DNA from: Pseudacidovorax sp.
Lineage (GTDB): Bacteria > Pseudomonadota > Gammaproteobacteria > Burkholderiales > Burkholderiaceae_C
DNA length: 64,000 nt
NCBI RefSeq assembly: GCF_017991995.1
Contig: NZ_JAGOPN010000017.1
Coordinates: 93,432-157,431, forward strand
Reading direction: 5' to 3'
Below are positions 26,650 to 36,661 of the stretch, piece after piece. A program made the translations under genes and the position numbers. The notes under the pieces were generated by a model. It worked only from the letters and a program-made list of their open reading frames with translations, was not told where the DNA came from and did not search any database. Position 1 is the first letter of the stretch; every line of letters starts with the position of its first letter.

Positions 26650-27429
26650 ATGACCGACAAGAGTTCCAATCCTGCGGCCCGCGCGCCGCGCATCGCGATC
26701 GTCACTGGCGCCGGCTCCGGCATCGGTCGCGCCGCCTCCCTGGCCCTGCTGGCCGACGGCTGGAGCGTCGTGCTCGCAGGCCGCCGTCCCGAGCCGCTGG
26801 AGGCCGTGGCCGATGAGTCTGGCGCGGGCGAGCGCGTCTTCGCCGTACCGACCGATGTGACCCAGCCCGAATCGGTGGATGCGCTGTTTGCCGCCACCTT
26901 GCAGCGTTACGGCCGGGTCGACCTGCTCTTCAACAATGCCGGCGTGAGCAACCCGCCCGGTCCTTTCGAGGACTGGACGCCCGAGCAATGGAAGGGCGTC
27001 GTCGACATCAACCTCAACGGCATGTTCTATTGCCTGCAACGCGCCTTCCGCGCCATGCGCGACCAGTCGCCGCGGGGCGGGCGCATCATCAACAACGGGT
27101 CCATATCGGCCCACACGCCGCGGCCCAACTCCATGGCCTACACGGCCACCAAGCATGCAGTGGCCGGCCTGACCAAGACAGCTGCGCTGGATGGCCGCAA
27201 GTACGACATCGCGGTGGGCCAGGTCGATGTGGGCAATGCACTCACCGAGATGGCTGCCAAGTTCCAGCGCGGCGTGCCGCAGGCCAATGGAGAGATCGCG
27301 ATCGAGCCGACGATGGACGTCAACGTCGTGGGCCAGTCGGTGCTCTACATGGCCAATCTGCCGCTCGAGGCCAATGTGCTCTTCCATACGGTGATGGCCA
27401 CCAAGATGCCGTTCGTCGGTCGCGGCTGA
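26650..27429 (+). CDS. Short-chain dehydrogenase/reductase
   Basis: A 259-residue classical SDR oxidoreductase. The nucleotide-binding motif is [12 protein letters not shown], with LAGRRPE after the second strand. NNAG is present ([12 protein letters not shown]), and the catalytic set is Ser in NNGSISAH with Tyr164 and Lys168 (YTATK). The substrate is not predictable; glucose/ribitol or keto-ester type members look alike. The ATG at 26650 is preferred; one at 26623 is in frame. It is 89 bases after rnr and convergent with the NAD(P)HX repair gene, with only 12 bases between stops. Confidence 0.88.
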   Translation: MTDKSSNPAARAPRIAIVTGAGSGIGRAASLALLADGWSVVLAGRRPEPLEAVADESGAGERVFAVPTDVTQPESVDALFAATLQRYGRVDLLFNNAGVSNPPGPFEDWTPEQWKGVVDINLNGMFYCLQRAFRAMRDQSPRGGRIINNGSISAHTPRPNSMAYTATKHAVAGLTKTAALDGRKYDIAVGQVDVGNALTEMAAKFQRGVPQANGEIAIEPTMDVNVVGQSVLYMANLPLEANVLFHTVMATKMPFVGRG

Positions 27430-27441
27430 CGAGCATGCGCG

Positions 27442-28911
27442 TCAGGCGGGCAGCGCCAGTCCGAGGCCGGCATGGCGCGCCAGTTGCGACGCGCTGAACG
27501 GACGGTCGGCGAGCCAGCTGTCCGCGGCCGCTCCATGCCACCACACGGCCTGGGTCGCGGCGCTTTGCGGATCGAGGCCGGATGCCAGGGCCGCGCCCAC
27601 CATGCCCGCCAGCACGTCGCCAGTGCCGCCGGTGGCCAGCCGTGCGTTGCCCGTGGGGTTGATGCGGGGGCAGTCATCGGGGCTCGCGATCACCGAGCCG
27701 GAGCCCTTGAGCACGACGGTGCAGCCCAAGGCGTGCGCAAGCTGGCTTGCCGCGGTCAGACGATCCGCCTGCACGGCCTGGGTGTCGGTCTTCAGCAGCC
27801 TTGCGGCTTCGAGCGGATGCGGCGTGAGCACGGTGGCCCGATGGGCCTGCGCTCGTTTCTGCAGCAGTTCGCGCCAATCCGGGTGGCGCCCGAGGGCGTT
27901 GAGGCCATCGGCATCGAGCACCAGCGACTTTGCGTGGGCGAGCACCTCGGGCAGGAGCGCGTCCGCGGCCACGCCGCCCCCGCACCCGCAGACCACCGTC
28001 ATCCGGTCAAGCGCCAGTGACCGAGGGTTGCGGCGCATGAGCGCATCGTCGGCCGCGGGCGAGGGCGCTTCGTCGTCCAGCAGCCCCACGAACACACGGC
28101 CTGCGCCCGCATGCAGCGCAGCGGTGGCCGCGAGCCACGCAGCGCCGGTCATGCCCGGGGCGCCACCGATGACCGCGACGTCGCCGAAGCTGCCCTTGTG
28201 GCTGTCGTGCGGGCGCGAGGCACGTGCCGGGCGCCCAGGCAGTCGGGCATCCGGCGGGACACTGGTTCGGTCAGCCCCCAGGTCGTCGAACCACACCACG
28301 CCCGCCGCATCGCGGCCCTGCGCCGTGAACAGGCCGGGCTTGAGCGTGAGCAGACTCAGGCAGTGGCGTTGGCCCGGGCCTGCAATGCCCGGATCGGCCG
28401 CAGACCGTCCCGTGTCCGCGTCCAGGCCGCTGGGCAGGTCGACCGCCAGCACAGGCGCGCCGCTGGTCTGCATGATGCGAAGGTGATCGCGCATTCGGCC
28501 GCCCGGCGCTCGCGAGGCGCCGAGGCCGAGCAGCGCGTCGATGGCCAGGTCGAAGTGCACGGGTGCCTCAGGGACGAGGGGGATGCCGGCCGCGCACAGA
28601 CGGTCGAAGGCGTCGCGCGCGTCGGAGGGCAGTCGCTGCGCATCCCCGTCGAAGGTGACGGTCACCGGCCGACCGCGCCGCACCAGTTCGAGCGCCGCCG
28701 CGAAGCCGTCGCCGCCGTTGTCGCCGGGGCCGCAGGCGATCCAGATGCAGCGCGCGTGCGGGGCCAGGGCCATGGCCAGGCGTGCCGTCGCCGCGCCGGC
28801 ACGCCGCATGAGCGTGTGCGCAGGAAGGTGGGCGGCAGCGGCTCGTTCGATGTGCCGCGATGCGGCGACGCCGTGCAGCGGATGGGGCAGGGTGAGGTCC
28901 AGGCGGTGCAT
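27442..28911 (-). CDS. nnr: Bifunctional NAD(P)H-hydrate epimerase / ADP-dependent dehydratase
   Basis: A 489-residue metabolite-repair enzyme that rescues hydrated NADH and NADPH. The N-terminal epimerase (YjeF_N) domain has LMRRAGAATARL and the GPGDNGGDGFAAA motif. The C-terminal dehydratase (carbohydrate-kinase-like) domain, from about residue 230, has VIGGAPGMTGAAWLAA, LTPHPLEAARLL and the ATP-site GNARLATGGTGDVLAGMVG. The domain order is that of E. coli Nnr (about 515 residues). The ATG at 28911 gives the normal start; the frame stays open further upstream. It follows dadA on the same strand by 28 bases. Confidence 0.92.
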   Translation of the reverse strand: MHRLDLTLPHPLHGVAASRHIERAAAAHLPAHTLMRRAGAATARLAMALAPHARCIWIACGPGDNGGDGFAAALELVRRGRPVTVTFDGDAQRLPSDARDAFDRLCAAGIPLVPEAPVHFDLAIDALLGLGASRAPGGRMRDHLRIMQTSGAPVLAVDLPSGLDADTGRSAADPGIAGPGQRHCLSLLTLKPGLFTAQGRDAAGVVWFDDLGADRTSVPPDARLPGRPARASRPHDSHKGSFGDVAVIGGAPGMTGAAWLAATAALHAGAGRVFVGLLDDEAPSPAADDALMRRNPRSLALDRMTVVCGCGGGVAADALLPEVLAHAKSLVLDADGLNALGRHPDWRELLQKRAQAHRATVLTPHPLEAARLLKTDTQAVQADRLTAASQLAHALGCTVVLKGSGSVIASPDDCPRINPTGNARLATGGTGDVLAGMVGAALASGLDPQSAATQAVWWHGAAADSWLADRPFSASQLARHAGLGLALPA

Positions 28912-28939
28912 GGCGCGAGCATGCCTGAACCCGCGCGGG

Positions 28940-30196
28940 TCAGCGCCGCAGCAGGCGCTCCATGCCCAGGCCGTCGATGTCCACCTCGGGCTCGCGGTGA
29001 GCCACCAGATCGGCCAGCACGCGTGCGCTGCCGCATGACAGCGCCCAGCCGCTGGAGCCATGGCCCAGGTTCAGCCATACGCCGGGAACGCCGCTCGGGC
29101 CGATGATCGGCGGTCCGTCGGGCAGCATGGGGCGCGCGCCCTTCCACTGCTGCATGCCTGCGCTCAGATTGACGCCCCCCGGAAACCAGTCCTGCAGCAC
29201 TTTGAAAAGCGTCGGCAGCGCCGCTGGATGGATGCGGCCGGGCTCGCCGCCGAGTTCGGCGCCACCCGCCACGCGCACCCGCTGGCCTTGCCGCGAGATG
29301 GCCACCTTGAAGCGCTCGTCCATCACGGCGCTGCGCGGTGCATTCAAGGGCTCGCGTATCGGTGCGCTGATCGAGTGCCCGTACACCGGTGCAAGCGGGA
29401 TCTGCAGTCCGAGGGGCGCCAGAAGCGGGGCGGCGCCCAGGCCGGCGCAGACGACAATGGCATCGAATGCCACCGACTCGGAGCCGGAGGCCAGGCTGAG
29501 CGAACGCGGATGCGCAGCCGACAGCGGCGCGATGTCGCAGCCGAAATGGAACTCGGCGCCCAGGGCCTCGGCTTCGCGCTTGAGTAGCAGCGCGAACTGC
29601 CGGCAGTTGCCGACCTCGTCCTGGGGCAGGTGGATGGCACCGGCCAGGGCCGTGCCTTCGGTCAGGCCGGGCTCGATCCGGCGGGCGGCATCGGCGTCGA
29701 CCACTTCGAAGGCGGCGCCGGCTTCGCGCAGGACGTCCAGGCCGGGCTGGATTAGCTTCTGTTCGCGCGCGCCGCGCAGCAGGACGAGGTAGCCATCGCT
29801 GCGCTCATAGGCCAGCTCGCGGCTTTCCACGATTCCGTGCAGGCGCTGCCGGCTGTAGAAGGCCAGGCGCTGCATGCGGCCGCGGTTGGCCAGGTAGGTC
29901 TCGAGCCGGCAGGCCTTCTGCCAGGCGCGCATGAAAGCGAGGTCGCGGCGGTGCAGCGGCCAGCGCAGCTTGATGGCGCCATGGGCCGACAGCAGCGAGC
30001 GCAGCACCTTCATGCGCATGCCCGGCGCGGCCCACGGTGTGACGTAGCCGGGGGCGACGACTCCGGCGTTGGCGAAGCTCGATTCCTCGGCGGCCGCCTG
30101 GCGGCGTTCGAAGACGGCGACGTCGTGGCCGTCGCAGGCCAGTTCCCAGGCAGTGGTGACGCCGATGATCCCGGCGCCCACGATGGCGATTTTCAT
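28940..30196 (-). CDS. D-amino-acid dehydrogenase (DadA-type FAD oxidoreductase)
   Basis: A 418-residue DAO-superfamily flavoprotein. The dinucleotide motif at the very N-terminus is IAIVGAGIIGVTTAWELA. EESSFANAGVVAPGYVTPWA is typical of DadA, and a C-terminal GHGSSGWALSCGSARVLADL closes the FAD site. It oxidises D-amino acids to keto acids, passing electrons to the respiratory chain. DadA in E. coli is paired with alanine racemase DadX, which is not present here; the neighbour is nnr. A related sarcosine/glycine oxidase-like specificity cannot be ruled out. Confidence 0.88.
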   Translation of the reverse strand: MKIAIVGAGIIGVTTAWELACDGHDVAVFERRQAAAEESSFANAGVVAPGYVTPWAAPGMRMKVLRSLLSAHGAIKLRWPLHRRDLAFMRAWQKACRLETYLANRGRMQRLAFYSRQRLHGIVESRELAYERSDGYLVLLRGAREQKLIQPGLDVLREAGAAFEVVDADAARRIEPGLTEGTALAGAIHLPQDEVGNCRQFALLLKREAEALGAEFHFGCDIAPLSAAHPRSLSLASGSESVAFDAIVVCAGLGAAPLLAPLGLQIPLAPVYGHSISAPIREPLNAPRSAVMDERFKVAISRQGQRVRVAGGAELGGEPGRIHPAALPTLFKVLQDWFPGGVNLSAGMQQWKGARPMLPDGPPIIGPSGVPGVWLNLGHGSSGWALSCGSARVLADLVAHREPEVDIDGLGMERLLRR

Positions 30197-30597
30197 TGGA
30201 GAGCAGAGGAGGGCAGGGCACGCCGCGCGCGGTCAGCCGATGCGCGGAGCATAGTTCAGGCAACGTTTGTTGCCGGCTGTTGGCGGACGCGGGCCTGACC
30301 GGATCTGCGGAGAAGCGAGTCAGCTGCCGTCATGCCTCGATCGGCAAGGCCTGGCCGGGCGGCCACGTGGCGGGGCGCTGCCGTCGAGGAGGGGAGGGCA
30401 CGTGATACACTCCCACGGTTTCGTCGGTCCCGGCTGTCTTTCTGCATGCCGGGCAGGGCCCAACGCAGCGGTACGGCTGTCTGGTCCGCCGGCGGAATTC
30501 ATCCGCGAACCAGCCCATTCAAGGTGTTCGCCACCCGGCCCTGCTGCCGGATGCGATATGCGGGCTGGATTCAAGACCCAACCTTTGGAGAACTGCA
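30197..30597. other. 401-base divergent intergenic region, dadA / rpsB
   Basis: No gene was seen. It holds a candidate extended -10 promoter for rpsB at 30403-30411 and thus a leader of roughly 180 bases. The dadA promoter must lie at the left end but is not obvious. GGAG at 30586-30589 is the rpsB ribosome site. No palindrome or riboswitch-like element stands out. Confidence 0.5.
30403..30411 (+). promoter_or_regulatory. Candidate extended -10 promoter of rpsB-tsf
   Basis: TG-A-TACACT matches the extended -10 pattern TGnTATAAT at the hexamer in 4 of 6 positions. No good -35 is visible. The predicted start, near 30418, would leave a leader of about 180 bases before rpsB. Confidence 0.4.
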
Positions 30598-31359
30598 ATG
30601 TCCACCACCATGCGTGAGATGCTGGAAGCCGGCGTCCACTTCGGCCACCAGACCCGTTTCTGGAACCCCAAGATGGCGCCGTTCATCTTCGGCCACCGGA
30701 ACAAGATCCACATCATCAACCTGGAAAAGTCGTTGCCGATGTTCCAGGACGCGCAGAAGTACGCCAAGCAGCTGGCTGCCAATCGCGGCACCATCCTGTT
30801 TGTCGGCACCAAGCGCCAAGCCCGTGAAATCGTCTCCGACGAAGCCCGCCGCGCCGGCATGCCTTTCGTCGAGACGCGTTGGCTCGGCGGCATGCTGACC
30901 AACTTCAAGACGGTCAAGACCTCCATCAAGCGCCTCAAGGACATGAAGGCCCAGCAGGAAGCCGGCCTCGAAGGCATGTCCAAGAAGGAACAGCTGACTT
31001 TCACCCGCGAGATCGAGAAGCTCGAGAAGGACATCGGCGGCATCCAGGACATGAACGCCCTGCCCGACGCCATCTTCGTGATCGACGTGGGCTTCCACAA
31101 GATCGCCGTGTCCGAAGCCCGCAAGCTGGGCATCCCGCTGATCGGCGTGGTCGACTCCAACCACTCGCCCGAAGGCATCGACTACGTGATCCCCGGCAAC
31201 GACGACTCCTCCAAGGCCGTCGCCCTCTACGCACGTGGCATGGCCGACGCTGTCATCGAAGGCCGCAACAATGCCGTCAATGACGTGGTCAAGGCCGTCG
31301 CCGAAGGCGAAGGCGACGAATACGTCGAAGTCGAAGACAACGCTTCCGCCTCGGCCTGA
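30598..31359 (+). CDS. rpsB: 30S ribosomal protein S2
   Basis: A 253-residue structural protein of the small ribosomal subunit. The start [20 protein letters not shown] carries the first S2 signature. [28 protein letters not shown] and [20 protein letters not shown] follow in the expected order. The C-terminal acidic tail ([11 protein letters not shown]) is typical. It starts the conserved rpsB-tsf-pyrH-frr gene order, but is separated from tsf by an intrinsic terminator, so tsf expression depends on partial readthrough or its own promoter. Confidence 0.97.
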   Translation: MSTTMREMLEAGVHFGHQTRFWNPKMAPFIFGHRNKIHIINLEKSLPMFQDAQKYAKQLAANRGTILFVGTKRQAREIVSDEARRAGMPFVETRWLGGMLTNFKTVKTSIKRLKDMKAQQEAGLEGMSKKEQLTFTREIEKLEKDIGGIQDMNALPDAIFVIDVGFHKIAVSEARKLGIPLIGVVDSNHSPEGIDYVIPGNDDSSKAVALYARGMADAVIEGRNNAVNDVVKAVAEGEGDEYVEVEDNASASA

Positions 31360-31378
31360 TTTCCAAGGCGGTCCGGAG

Positions 31379-31401
31379 AAGGGGCTTCGTGGCCCCTTTT
31401 T
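31379..31401 (+). terminator. Intrinsic terminator/attenuator between rpsB and tsf
   Basis: Stem AAGGGGC / GCCCCTT with a TTCGTG loop, running into TTTTT. It sits 19 bases after the rpsB stop and 40 bases before tsf. This is a common arrangement that lowers downstream tsf transcription relative to rpsB. Confidence 0.8.
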
Positions 31402-31441
31402 CGTTCCTCTGGCTACTGAAAACGATCTACGGAGTTAAGAC

Positions 31442-32365
31442 ATGGCAGCAATTACTGCAAGCATGGTCGCCGAGCTGCGCGCCAAGACCGATGCCCCCAT
31501 GATGGAGTGCAAAAAGGCCCTGACCGAGGCCGAAGGCAACATGGAAAAGGCCGAAGAACTGCTGCGCGTCAAGCTGGGCAGCAAGGCCGGCAAGGCCGCC
31601 GCCCGCATCACCGCGGAAGGTGTGGTCGCCGTCAGCATCGAAGGTACCGTCGGCGCACTGATCGAAGTCAACAGCGAAACCGACTTCGTGAGCAAGAACG
31701 ACAGCTTCATCGCCATGGCCCAGGCCGCGGCGCAACTGGTCGCCAAGCACAACCCGGCCGACGTGGCCGCCCTGGGCGCCCTGGAATACAGCCAGGACGG
31801 CTTCGGCCCCACGCTGGAAGACGTGCGCAAGGGCCTGATCGGCAAGATCGGCGAGAACATGTCGATCCGCCGCTTCAAGCGCTTCGACAACGGCGCCAAG
31901 CTGGCTTCCTACCTGCACGGCACCCGCATCGGCGTGGTTGTCGAGTACGAAGGTGACGACACGGCCGCCAAGGATGTGGCCATGCACGTGGCCGCCATGA
32001 AGCCGGTCGCCCTGTCGGCCAACGACGTGCCCGCCGAGCTGATCGAGAAGGAACGCGCCGTGGCCGCCGGCAAGGCTGAGGAAGACCGCAAGGCCGCTGA
32101 AGCTGCCGGCAAGAAGCCCCAGCCCGACGACATCGTGGCCAAGCGCATCGAAGGCGGCGTGCAGAAGTACCTCAAGGAGGTCTCGCTGTTCAACCAGGCC
32201 TTCGTCAAGAACGACAAGCAGACTGTCGAGCAGATGCTCAAGGAGAAGGCCACGACCGTGAAGGGCTTCACCCTGTACGTCGTCGGCGAAGGCATCGAGA
32301 AGAAGGTCGACGACTTTGCGGCCGAAGTCGCCGCACAGGTGGCTGCCGCCAAGGCCGGCGCCTGA
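31442..32365 (+). CDS. tsf: Elongation factor Ts
   Basis: A 307-residue nucleotide-exchange factor for EF-Tu. The N-terminal UBA-like domain ([39 protein letters not shown]) leads to the core with [12 protein letters not shown] (first EF-Ts signature region) and the dimerisation/coiled-coil part [16 protein letters not shown]. The ribosome site GGAG is 7 bases before the ATG. It is followed by a terminator hairpin, then pyrH. Confidence 0.97.
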   Translation: MAAITASMVAELRAKTDAPMMECKKALTEAEGNMEKAEELLRVKLGSKAGKAAARITAEGVVAVSIEGTVGALIEVNSETDFVSKNDSFIAMAQAAAQLVAKHNPADVAALGALEYSQDGFGPTLEDVRKGLIGKIGENMSIRRFKRFDNGAKLASYLHGTRIGVVVEYEGDDTAAKDVAMHVAAMKPVALSANDVPAELIEKERAVAAGKAEEDRKAAEAAGKKPQPDDIVAKRIEGGVQKYLKEVSLFNQAFVKNDKQTVEQMLKEKATTVKGFTLYVVGEGIEKKVDDFAAEVAAQVAAAKAGA

Positions 32366-32375
32366 TTGCCCGCGC

Positions 32376-32418
32376 AAGCGGTGGCGGGCCCTGTAACGGG
32401 GCGTGCCACCGCTTTTTT
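32376..32418 (+). terminator. Intrinsic terminator after tsf
   Basis: Stem AAGCGGTGGC / GCCACCGCTT with an inner GGGCCC/GGGGC sub-stem in the loop, followed by TTTTTT. It ends 56 bases before pyrH, so pyrH likely has its own promoter in between or relies on readthrough. Confidence 0.85.
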
Positions 32419-32473
32419 CTTGCGCCTCACCACGTACACTCCCTCCCGCTTCAACATTCTGTTCCCATTGCCT

Positions 32474-33196
32474 ATGCAAGACGCCTCTCCCGCCCATAAG
32501 CGTATTCTTCTCAAGCTGTCGGGTGAGGCGCTGATGGGCGACGACGCCTTCGGCATCAATCGGGCGACCATCGTGCGCATGGTCGAGGAAGTGGCTGAAG
32601 TGGTGCGTCTGGGCGTCGAGGTGGCGGTGGTCATCGGCGGCGGCAACATCTTCCGCGGCGTCGCGGGCGGTGCCGTGGGCATGGACCGTGCGACGGCCGA
32701 CTACATGGGCATGCTGGCCACGGTCATGAACTCGCTGGCCCTGGCCGACGCCATGAACAAGCAGGGCCTGACCGCGCGCGTCATGTCGGCCATCGCCATC
32801 GACCAGGTGGTGGAGCCGTACGTGCGGCCCAAGGCGCTGCAGTACCTCGAAGAGGGCAAGGTGGTCGTGTTCGCCGCCGGCACCGGCAACCCCTTCTTCA
32901 CCACGGACACCGCCGCTGCATTGCGCGGCGCTGAAGTGGGCGCCGAGCTGGTGCTCAAGGCCACCAAGGTCGACGGCGTGTACAGCGCCGATCCCAAGAA
33001 GGATCCGTCGGCCCAGCGCTATTCATCGCTGTCCTTCGACGAGGCCATTTCCCAGAACCTCGGCATCATGGACGCGACCGCCTTCGCGCTGTGCCGCGAT
33101 CAGAAACTGCCCATCAAGGTGTTCTCCATCTTCAAGGCCGGTGCCCTCAAGCGCGTGGTGCTGGGTGAGGACGAAGGCACCTTGGTGCATGTCTGA
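32474..33196 (+). CDS. pyrH: UMP kinase
   Basis: A 240-residue amino-acid-kinase-fold enzyme converting UMP to UDP with ATP, a hexamer in bacteria. It starts at ATG 32474 with [19 protein letters not shown], the usual KLSGEAL motif. [27 protein letters not shown] and [15 protein letters not shown] are all characteristic. Essential for pyrimidine nucleotide supply. It is followed by frr after 15 bases, the standard pyrH-frr pair. Confidence 0.97.
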   Translation: MQDASPAHKRILLKLSGEALMGDDAFGINRATIVRMVEEVAEVVRLGVEVAVVIGGGNIFRGVAGGAVGMDRATADYMGMLATVMNSLALADAMNKQGLTARVMSAIAIDQVVEPYVRPKALQYLEEGKVVVFAAGTGNPFFTTDTAAALRGAEVGAELVLKATKVDGVYSADPKKDPSAQRYSSLSFDEAISQNLGIMDATAFALCRDQKLPIKVFSIFKAGALKRVVLGEDEGTLVHV

Positions 33197-33211
33197 CAAC
33201 GAGAACAAATC

Positions 33212-33772
33212 ATGACCATTGCCGATATCCGCAGCGGGACCGAAGCCAAGATGAAGCAGACGCTGACCGCGCTGCAGGGCCATCTCGCCAAGATCCGCAC
33301 GGGCCGCGCCAATCCGGCCTTGCTGGACAGCATCCATGTCGAGTACTACGGCTCGCAGGTGCCGCTGTCGCAGGTGGCCAATGTGGCCCTACTTGACGCA
33401 CGCACCATCAGCGTCCAGCCCTGGGAAAAGAACATGGGCGCCAAGATCGAGAAGGCCATCCGCGAAAGCGATCTGGGCCTCAATCCCGCCAGCATGGGTG
33501 AGCTGATCCGCGTGCCGATGCCGCCGATGAGCGAGGAGCGCCGCAAGGAGATGACCAAGTTGGCGCGCCACGAGGGCGAGAACGCCAAGGTGGCCACGCG
33601 CAACCTTCGCCGCGACGCCAATGAGTCGGTCAAGAAGCTGGTCAAGGACAAGGCGGCGTCGGAAGACGACCAGAAGCGCGCCGAGGCCGAGATCCAGAAG
33701 ATGACCGACCGCTACATCGCGGAGATCGACAAGCTGGTGGCGGCCAAGGAAGCCGACATCCTGGCCGTCTGA
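33212..33772 (+). CDS. frr: Ribosome recycling factor
   Basis: A 186-residue tRNA-mimic that releases ribosomes after termination together with EF-G. The family length is 185-186. Characteristic segments are [39 protein letters not shown] and [17 protein letters not shown] [16 protein letters not shown]. The C-terminal helix ends [10 protein letters not shown]. It starts with ATG at 33212, 15 bases after pyrH. Confidence 0.97.
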   Translation: MTIADIRSGTEAKMKQTLTALQGHLAKIRTGRANPALLDSIHVEYYGSQVPLSQVANVALLDARTISVQPWEKNMGAKIEKAIRESDLGLNPASMGELIRVPMPPMSEERRKEMTKLARHEGENAKVATRNLRRDANESVKKLVKDKAASEDDQKRAEAEIQKMTDRYIAEIDKLVAAKEADILAV

Positions 33773-33842
33773 GGCCCGCCCTGTCGCGTCGCCCATTCCC
33801 CGTGTCTTTTCCGGAACGCCGGAGCCAGGAGCCGACCCGTCC

Positions 33843-34583
33843 ATGACTGCCCAACGTGTGCCGCGCCATGTCGCCATCGTGATGGACGGCAACGGCCGCT
33901 GGGCGACGCGCCGGTTCCTTCCTCGGGTGGCCGGCCACCGTCAAGGCGTCGAATCGCTGCGTCGCTGCGTCCGTGCCTGCTCCGACCGCGGCATCGAGGT
34001 GCTGACTGTCTTTGCGTTCTCTTCGGAGAACTGGAACCGGCCCAAGGACGAAGTCTCCGGCCTGATGGACCTGCTGCTGCTGGTGTTGCAGCGCGAGGTG
34101 CCACGGTTGGCGGCGGACGGGGTGCAACTGCATTTCGTGGGTGATCGCACCGCCTTGTCGGCCCGGCTCGTGTCGGGCCTGTCCAAGGCCGAGGCGGACA
34201 CTGCGCAGAACACGCGTCTGGTGCTGAACATCTGCTTCAACTATGGCGGCCGTTGGGACATCGCCCAGGCGGCGGCCCAGTTGGCCCGGCATGGTCATCC
34301 CATCACCGAGGAAAGCCTCGGCCGGGCCATGGCGCTGGCGCACAGCCCTGATCCGGACCTTGTGATCCGCACCGGTGGCGAACAGCGCTTCTCCAACTTT
34401 CTGCTCTGGCAGAGCGCCTACTCCGAGCTGTACTTCACAGACTGCCTGTGGCCGGAGTTCGACGAGGCCGCGCTCGATCTCGCGATCGAGGCCTTCCGTG
34501 GCCGCGAGCGTCGCTTCGGCAAAACCTCCGAGCAGCTGGTGGCGGGTCACCAACCGCAGCCGCTGCAAAGCCAGGTGGCCTGA
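33843..34583 (+). CDS. uppS: Isoprenyl transferase (undecaprenyl diphosphate synthase)
   Basis: A 246-residue cis-prenyltransferase that builds C55 undecaprenyl diphosphate, the lipid carrier for peptidoglycan and O-antigen. The catalytic motif is HVAIVMDGNGRWA (Asp15), followed by GHRQGVESLR, FAFSSENWNRP, and NICFNYGGRWD. The C-terminal RTGGEQRFSNFLLWQSAYSE holds the IPP-binding Arg pair. It is 70 bases after frr and starts a tight run of envelope genes through cdsA, dxr and rseP. Confidence 0.96.
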   Translation: MTAQRVPRHVAIVMDGNGRWATRRFLPRVAGHRQGVESLRRCVRACSDRGIEVLTVFAFSSENWNRPKDEVSGLMDLLLLVLQREVPRLAADGVQLHFVGDRTALSARLVSGLSKAEADTAQNTRLVLNICFNYGGRWDIAQAAAQLARHGHPITEESLGRAMALAHSPDPDLVIRTGGEQRFSNFLLWQSAYSELYFTDCLWPEFDEAALDLAIEAFRGRERRFGKTSEQLVAGHQPQPLQSQVA

Positions 34584-34595
34584 GCGACGGTCTCC

Positions 34596-35444
34596 ATGCT
34601 GAAGCAGCGCATCATCACCGCCCTCGTCCTGCTGGCCGTTCTGCTGCCGGCGCTGTTCTACCCATCGCCCGAGCCTTTCGCCTGCGTCATGTTGGTGCTG
34701 GTGGCCGCAGCAGGTTGGGAATGGGGCCGTCTCAACGGTTACCACCAGGGCATCGCCTTGCTGCTGGGTGGCGAGATGGTGCTGCTGTGCGCGTTGTCGT
34801 GGTGGCTGGGGCTGCTGTCGAAGCCGTTGCCTCTGCTGTGGACGGTGGCCGGTGCAGCGTGGGTGCTGGGTGGCGCCGCACTGCTGAAGCTGGCGGTGCC
34901 GGGCTGGCCGCATGTTCCAAAGGCCGTCCGTGTCGTTGGCGGGCTGCTGGCGCTGTGGGCGGCCTGGCTCGCGGCGGTGCAGGCGCGCACCATCGGCATC
35001 AATTTCCTGCTGTCGATTCTCGTGCTGGTCTGGGTGGCCGACGTGTTCGCGTACTTCGCGGGCCGCGCCTTCGGCCTTCGCTTCACCCATCGCAAGCTGG
35101 CGCCAGCCATCAGCCCTGGCAAGAGCTGGGAAGGGGTGTGGGGCGGCGTGGTCGGCGTGATCGTGCTGGCAGTTTGCTGGGTCTGGGCGGACCGGGTGGC
35201 CGCTGCCGTGGTCCCCAGCCTGTACACGCACCTGGCTGCACGCGGCTGGTGGCTGCTGCTGTTGGGCGTTGTGTTCCTTGCCGCGATGAGCGTGGTGGGC
35301 GACCTGGTCGAGTCGCTCATCAAGCGCAGCGCCGGCGCCAAGGACAGCAGCGGACTGTTGCCGGGCCACGGTGGCGTGCTCGACCGCATCGACGCGCTGC
35401 TCCCGACACTGCCACTGGCGATGATGCTGTCGTCACTGGCCTGA
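34596..35444 (+). CDS. cdsA: Phosphatidate cytidylyltransferase
   Basis: A 282-residue polytopic inner-membrane enzyme that makes CDP-diacylglycerol from phosphatidate and CTP for phospholipid synthesis. It contains about seven or eight hydrophobic helices beginning with [20 protein letters not shown]. The family signature lies near the C-terminus: [19 protein letters not shown], then [17 protein letters not shown]. It starts 12 bases after uppS, in the usual uppS-cdsA-dxr order. Confidence 0.96.
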   Translation: MLKQRIITALVLLAVLLPALFYPSPEPFACVMLVLVAAAGWEWGRLNGYHQGIALLLGGEMVLLCALSWWLGLLSKPLPLLWTVAGAAWVLGGAALLKLAVPGWPHVPKAVRVVGGLLALWAAWLAAVQARTIGINFLLSILVLVWVADVFAYFAGRAFGLRFTHRKLAPAISPGKSWEGVWGGVVGVIVLAVCWVWADRVAAAVVPSLYTHLAARGWWLLLLGVVFLAAMSVVGDLVESLIKRSAGAKDSSGLLPGHGGVLDRIDALLPTLPLAMMLSSLA

Positions 35445-35463
35445 TCTTCTTCAAGGGATTCCG

Positions 35464-36642
35464 GTGAGACAACGCGTGACCATCCTCGGGGCGACGGGCT
35501 CCGTGGGCACCAGCACCCTGGACGTGATCGCCCGCCATCCGGACCGTTACGAGGTCTTCGCCCTGACGGCCGCCACCCGCGTCGACGAACTGGCCGCACA
35601 GTGCCTGCGCTTCCGGCCCCGCTTCGCCGTCATGGCTGACGAGCTGGCGGCGCGCGATCTGGCCTCGCGCCTGGAGGCCGCCCAGTTGTCCACCCGCGTC
35701 CTGAGCGGCCCGCAGGCGCTGGACGAGGTGGCGGCGCATCCCGACGTCGATGCCGTGATGGCAGCCATCGTGGGCGCGGCCGGCCTGGCGTCGTGCCTTG
35801 CCGCCGCGGCGGCCGGCAAGCGGTTGCTGCTGGCCAACAAGGAGGCGCTGGTGGTGGGTGGCGCGCTGTTCATGGAGACGGTCCGCCGCGGTGGTGCGAC
35901 CCTGCTGCCGATCGACAGCGAACATTCGGCCATCTTCCAGTGCCTGCCCGAAGACCCGGCCAGTTGGCCTCAGCGGGTCGAGCGGCTGATCCTCACCGCG
36001 TCGGGCGGCCCCTTCCGTGGGCGCGACCCGTCAACTCTCTCAGACGTGACGCCGGACCAGGCCTGCGCGCATCCCAACTGGGTGATGGGTCGCAAGATCT
36101 CGGTGGATTCCGCCACCATGATGAACAAGGCGCTGGAGGTGATCGAGGCCCGGCATCTGTTCGGGCTGCCCCCGTCGCGCATCGAGGTGACGCTCCATCC
36201 GCAGAGCGTCATCCACTCCATGGTGGAGTTCATCGACGGCTCCGTGCTCGCGCAACTGGGGACGCCCGACATGCGCGTGCCGATCGCCTGCGGTCTGGCC
36301 TGGCCCGAACGGGTGGAGAGCGGTTCGCAGCGGCTCGACTTCCGTCAGCTGGCTTCGCTGACCTTCGAGGAGGCCGACGAGCGGCGCTTCCCCGGGCTTA
36401 AGCTTGCCTGGCAGGTACTCGAGGCCGCGCCGGGCACGCCGGCGGTGCTCAACGCGGCGAACGAGGTGGCGGTGGCGGCCTTCCTGGACGGGCGGCTGCG
36501 CTTCGACAGGATCCACGCCGTCAACGTCGAAACTTTGGACCGTGTGCGGCCCTCGAAGGCGCAGTCCCTGGCCGATCTGCTGGATCTGGATGCGCAGGCC
36601 CGGCGTGCCGCCGAGCTTGCCGTCGGCCGGATGGCATCCTGA
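35464..36642 (+). CDS. dxr: 1-deoxy-D-xylulose 5-phosphate reductoisomerase
   Basis: A 392-residue NADPH-dependent enzyme of the MEP isoprenoid pathway, converting DXP to MEP. The N-terminal NADPH motif is [16 protein letters not shown]. The central region has [12 protein letters not shown] and the metal/substrate segment [13 protein letters not shown], then SGGPFRGRD and [18 protein letters not shown]. It begins with GTG at 35464, 19 bases after cdsA. Its product feeds the UppS substrate pool. Confidence 0.96.
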   Translation: MRQRVTILGATGSVGTSTLDVIARHPDRYEVFALTAATRVDELAAQCLRFRPRFAVMADELAARDLASRLEAAQLSTRVLSGPQALDEVAAHPDVDAVMAAIVGAAGLASCLAAAAAGKRLLLANKEALVVGGALFMETVRRGGATLLPIDSEHSAIFQCLPEDPASWPQRVERLILTASGGPFRGRDPSTLSDVTPDQACAHPNWVMGRKISVDSATMMNKALEVIEARHLFGLPPSRIEVTLHPQSVIHSMVEFIDGSVLAQLGTPDMRVPIACGLAWPERVESGSQRLDFRQLASLTFEEADERRFPGLKLAWQVLEAAPGTPAVLNAANEVAVAAFLDGRLRFDRIHAVNVETLDRVRPSKAQSLADLLDLDAQARRAAELAVGRMAS

Positions 36643-36661
36643 CTGCAACCCCCTGCCTGCC

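Noticed and set aside
27442..29061. Longer nnr reading frame starting at 29061
   Set aside because: The extra N-terminal part lies inside the dadA 3' end read out-of-frame; the ATG at 28911 matches the start of the epimerase domain.
32376..32418. Riboswitch upstream of pyrH
   Set aside because: The structure is a simple long stem with an inner sub-stem and T-run, best explained as the tsf terminator.
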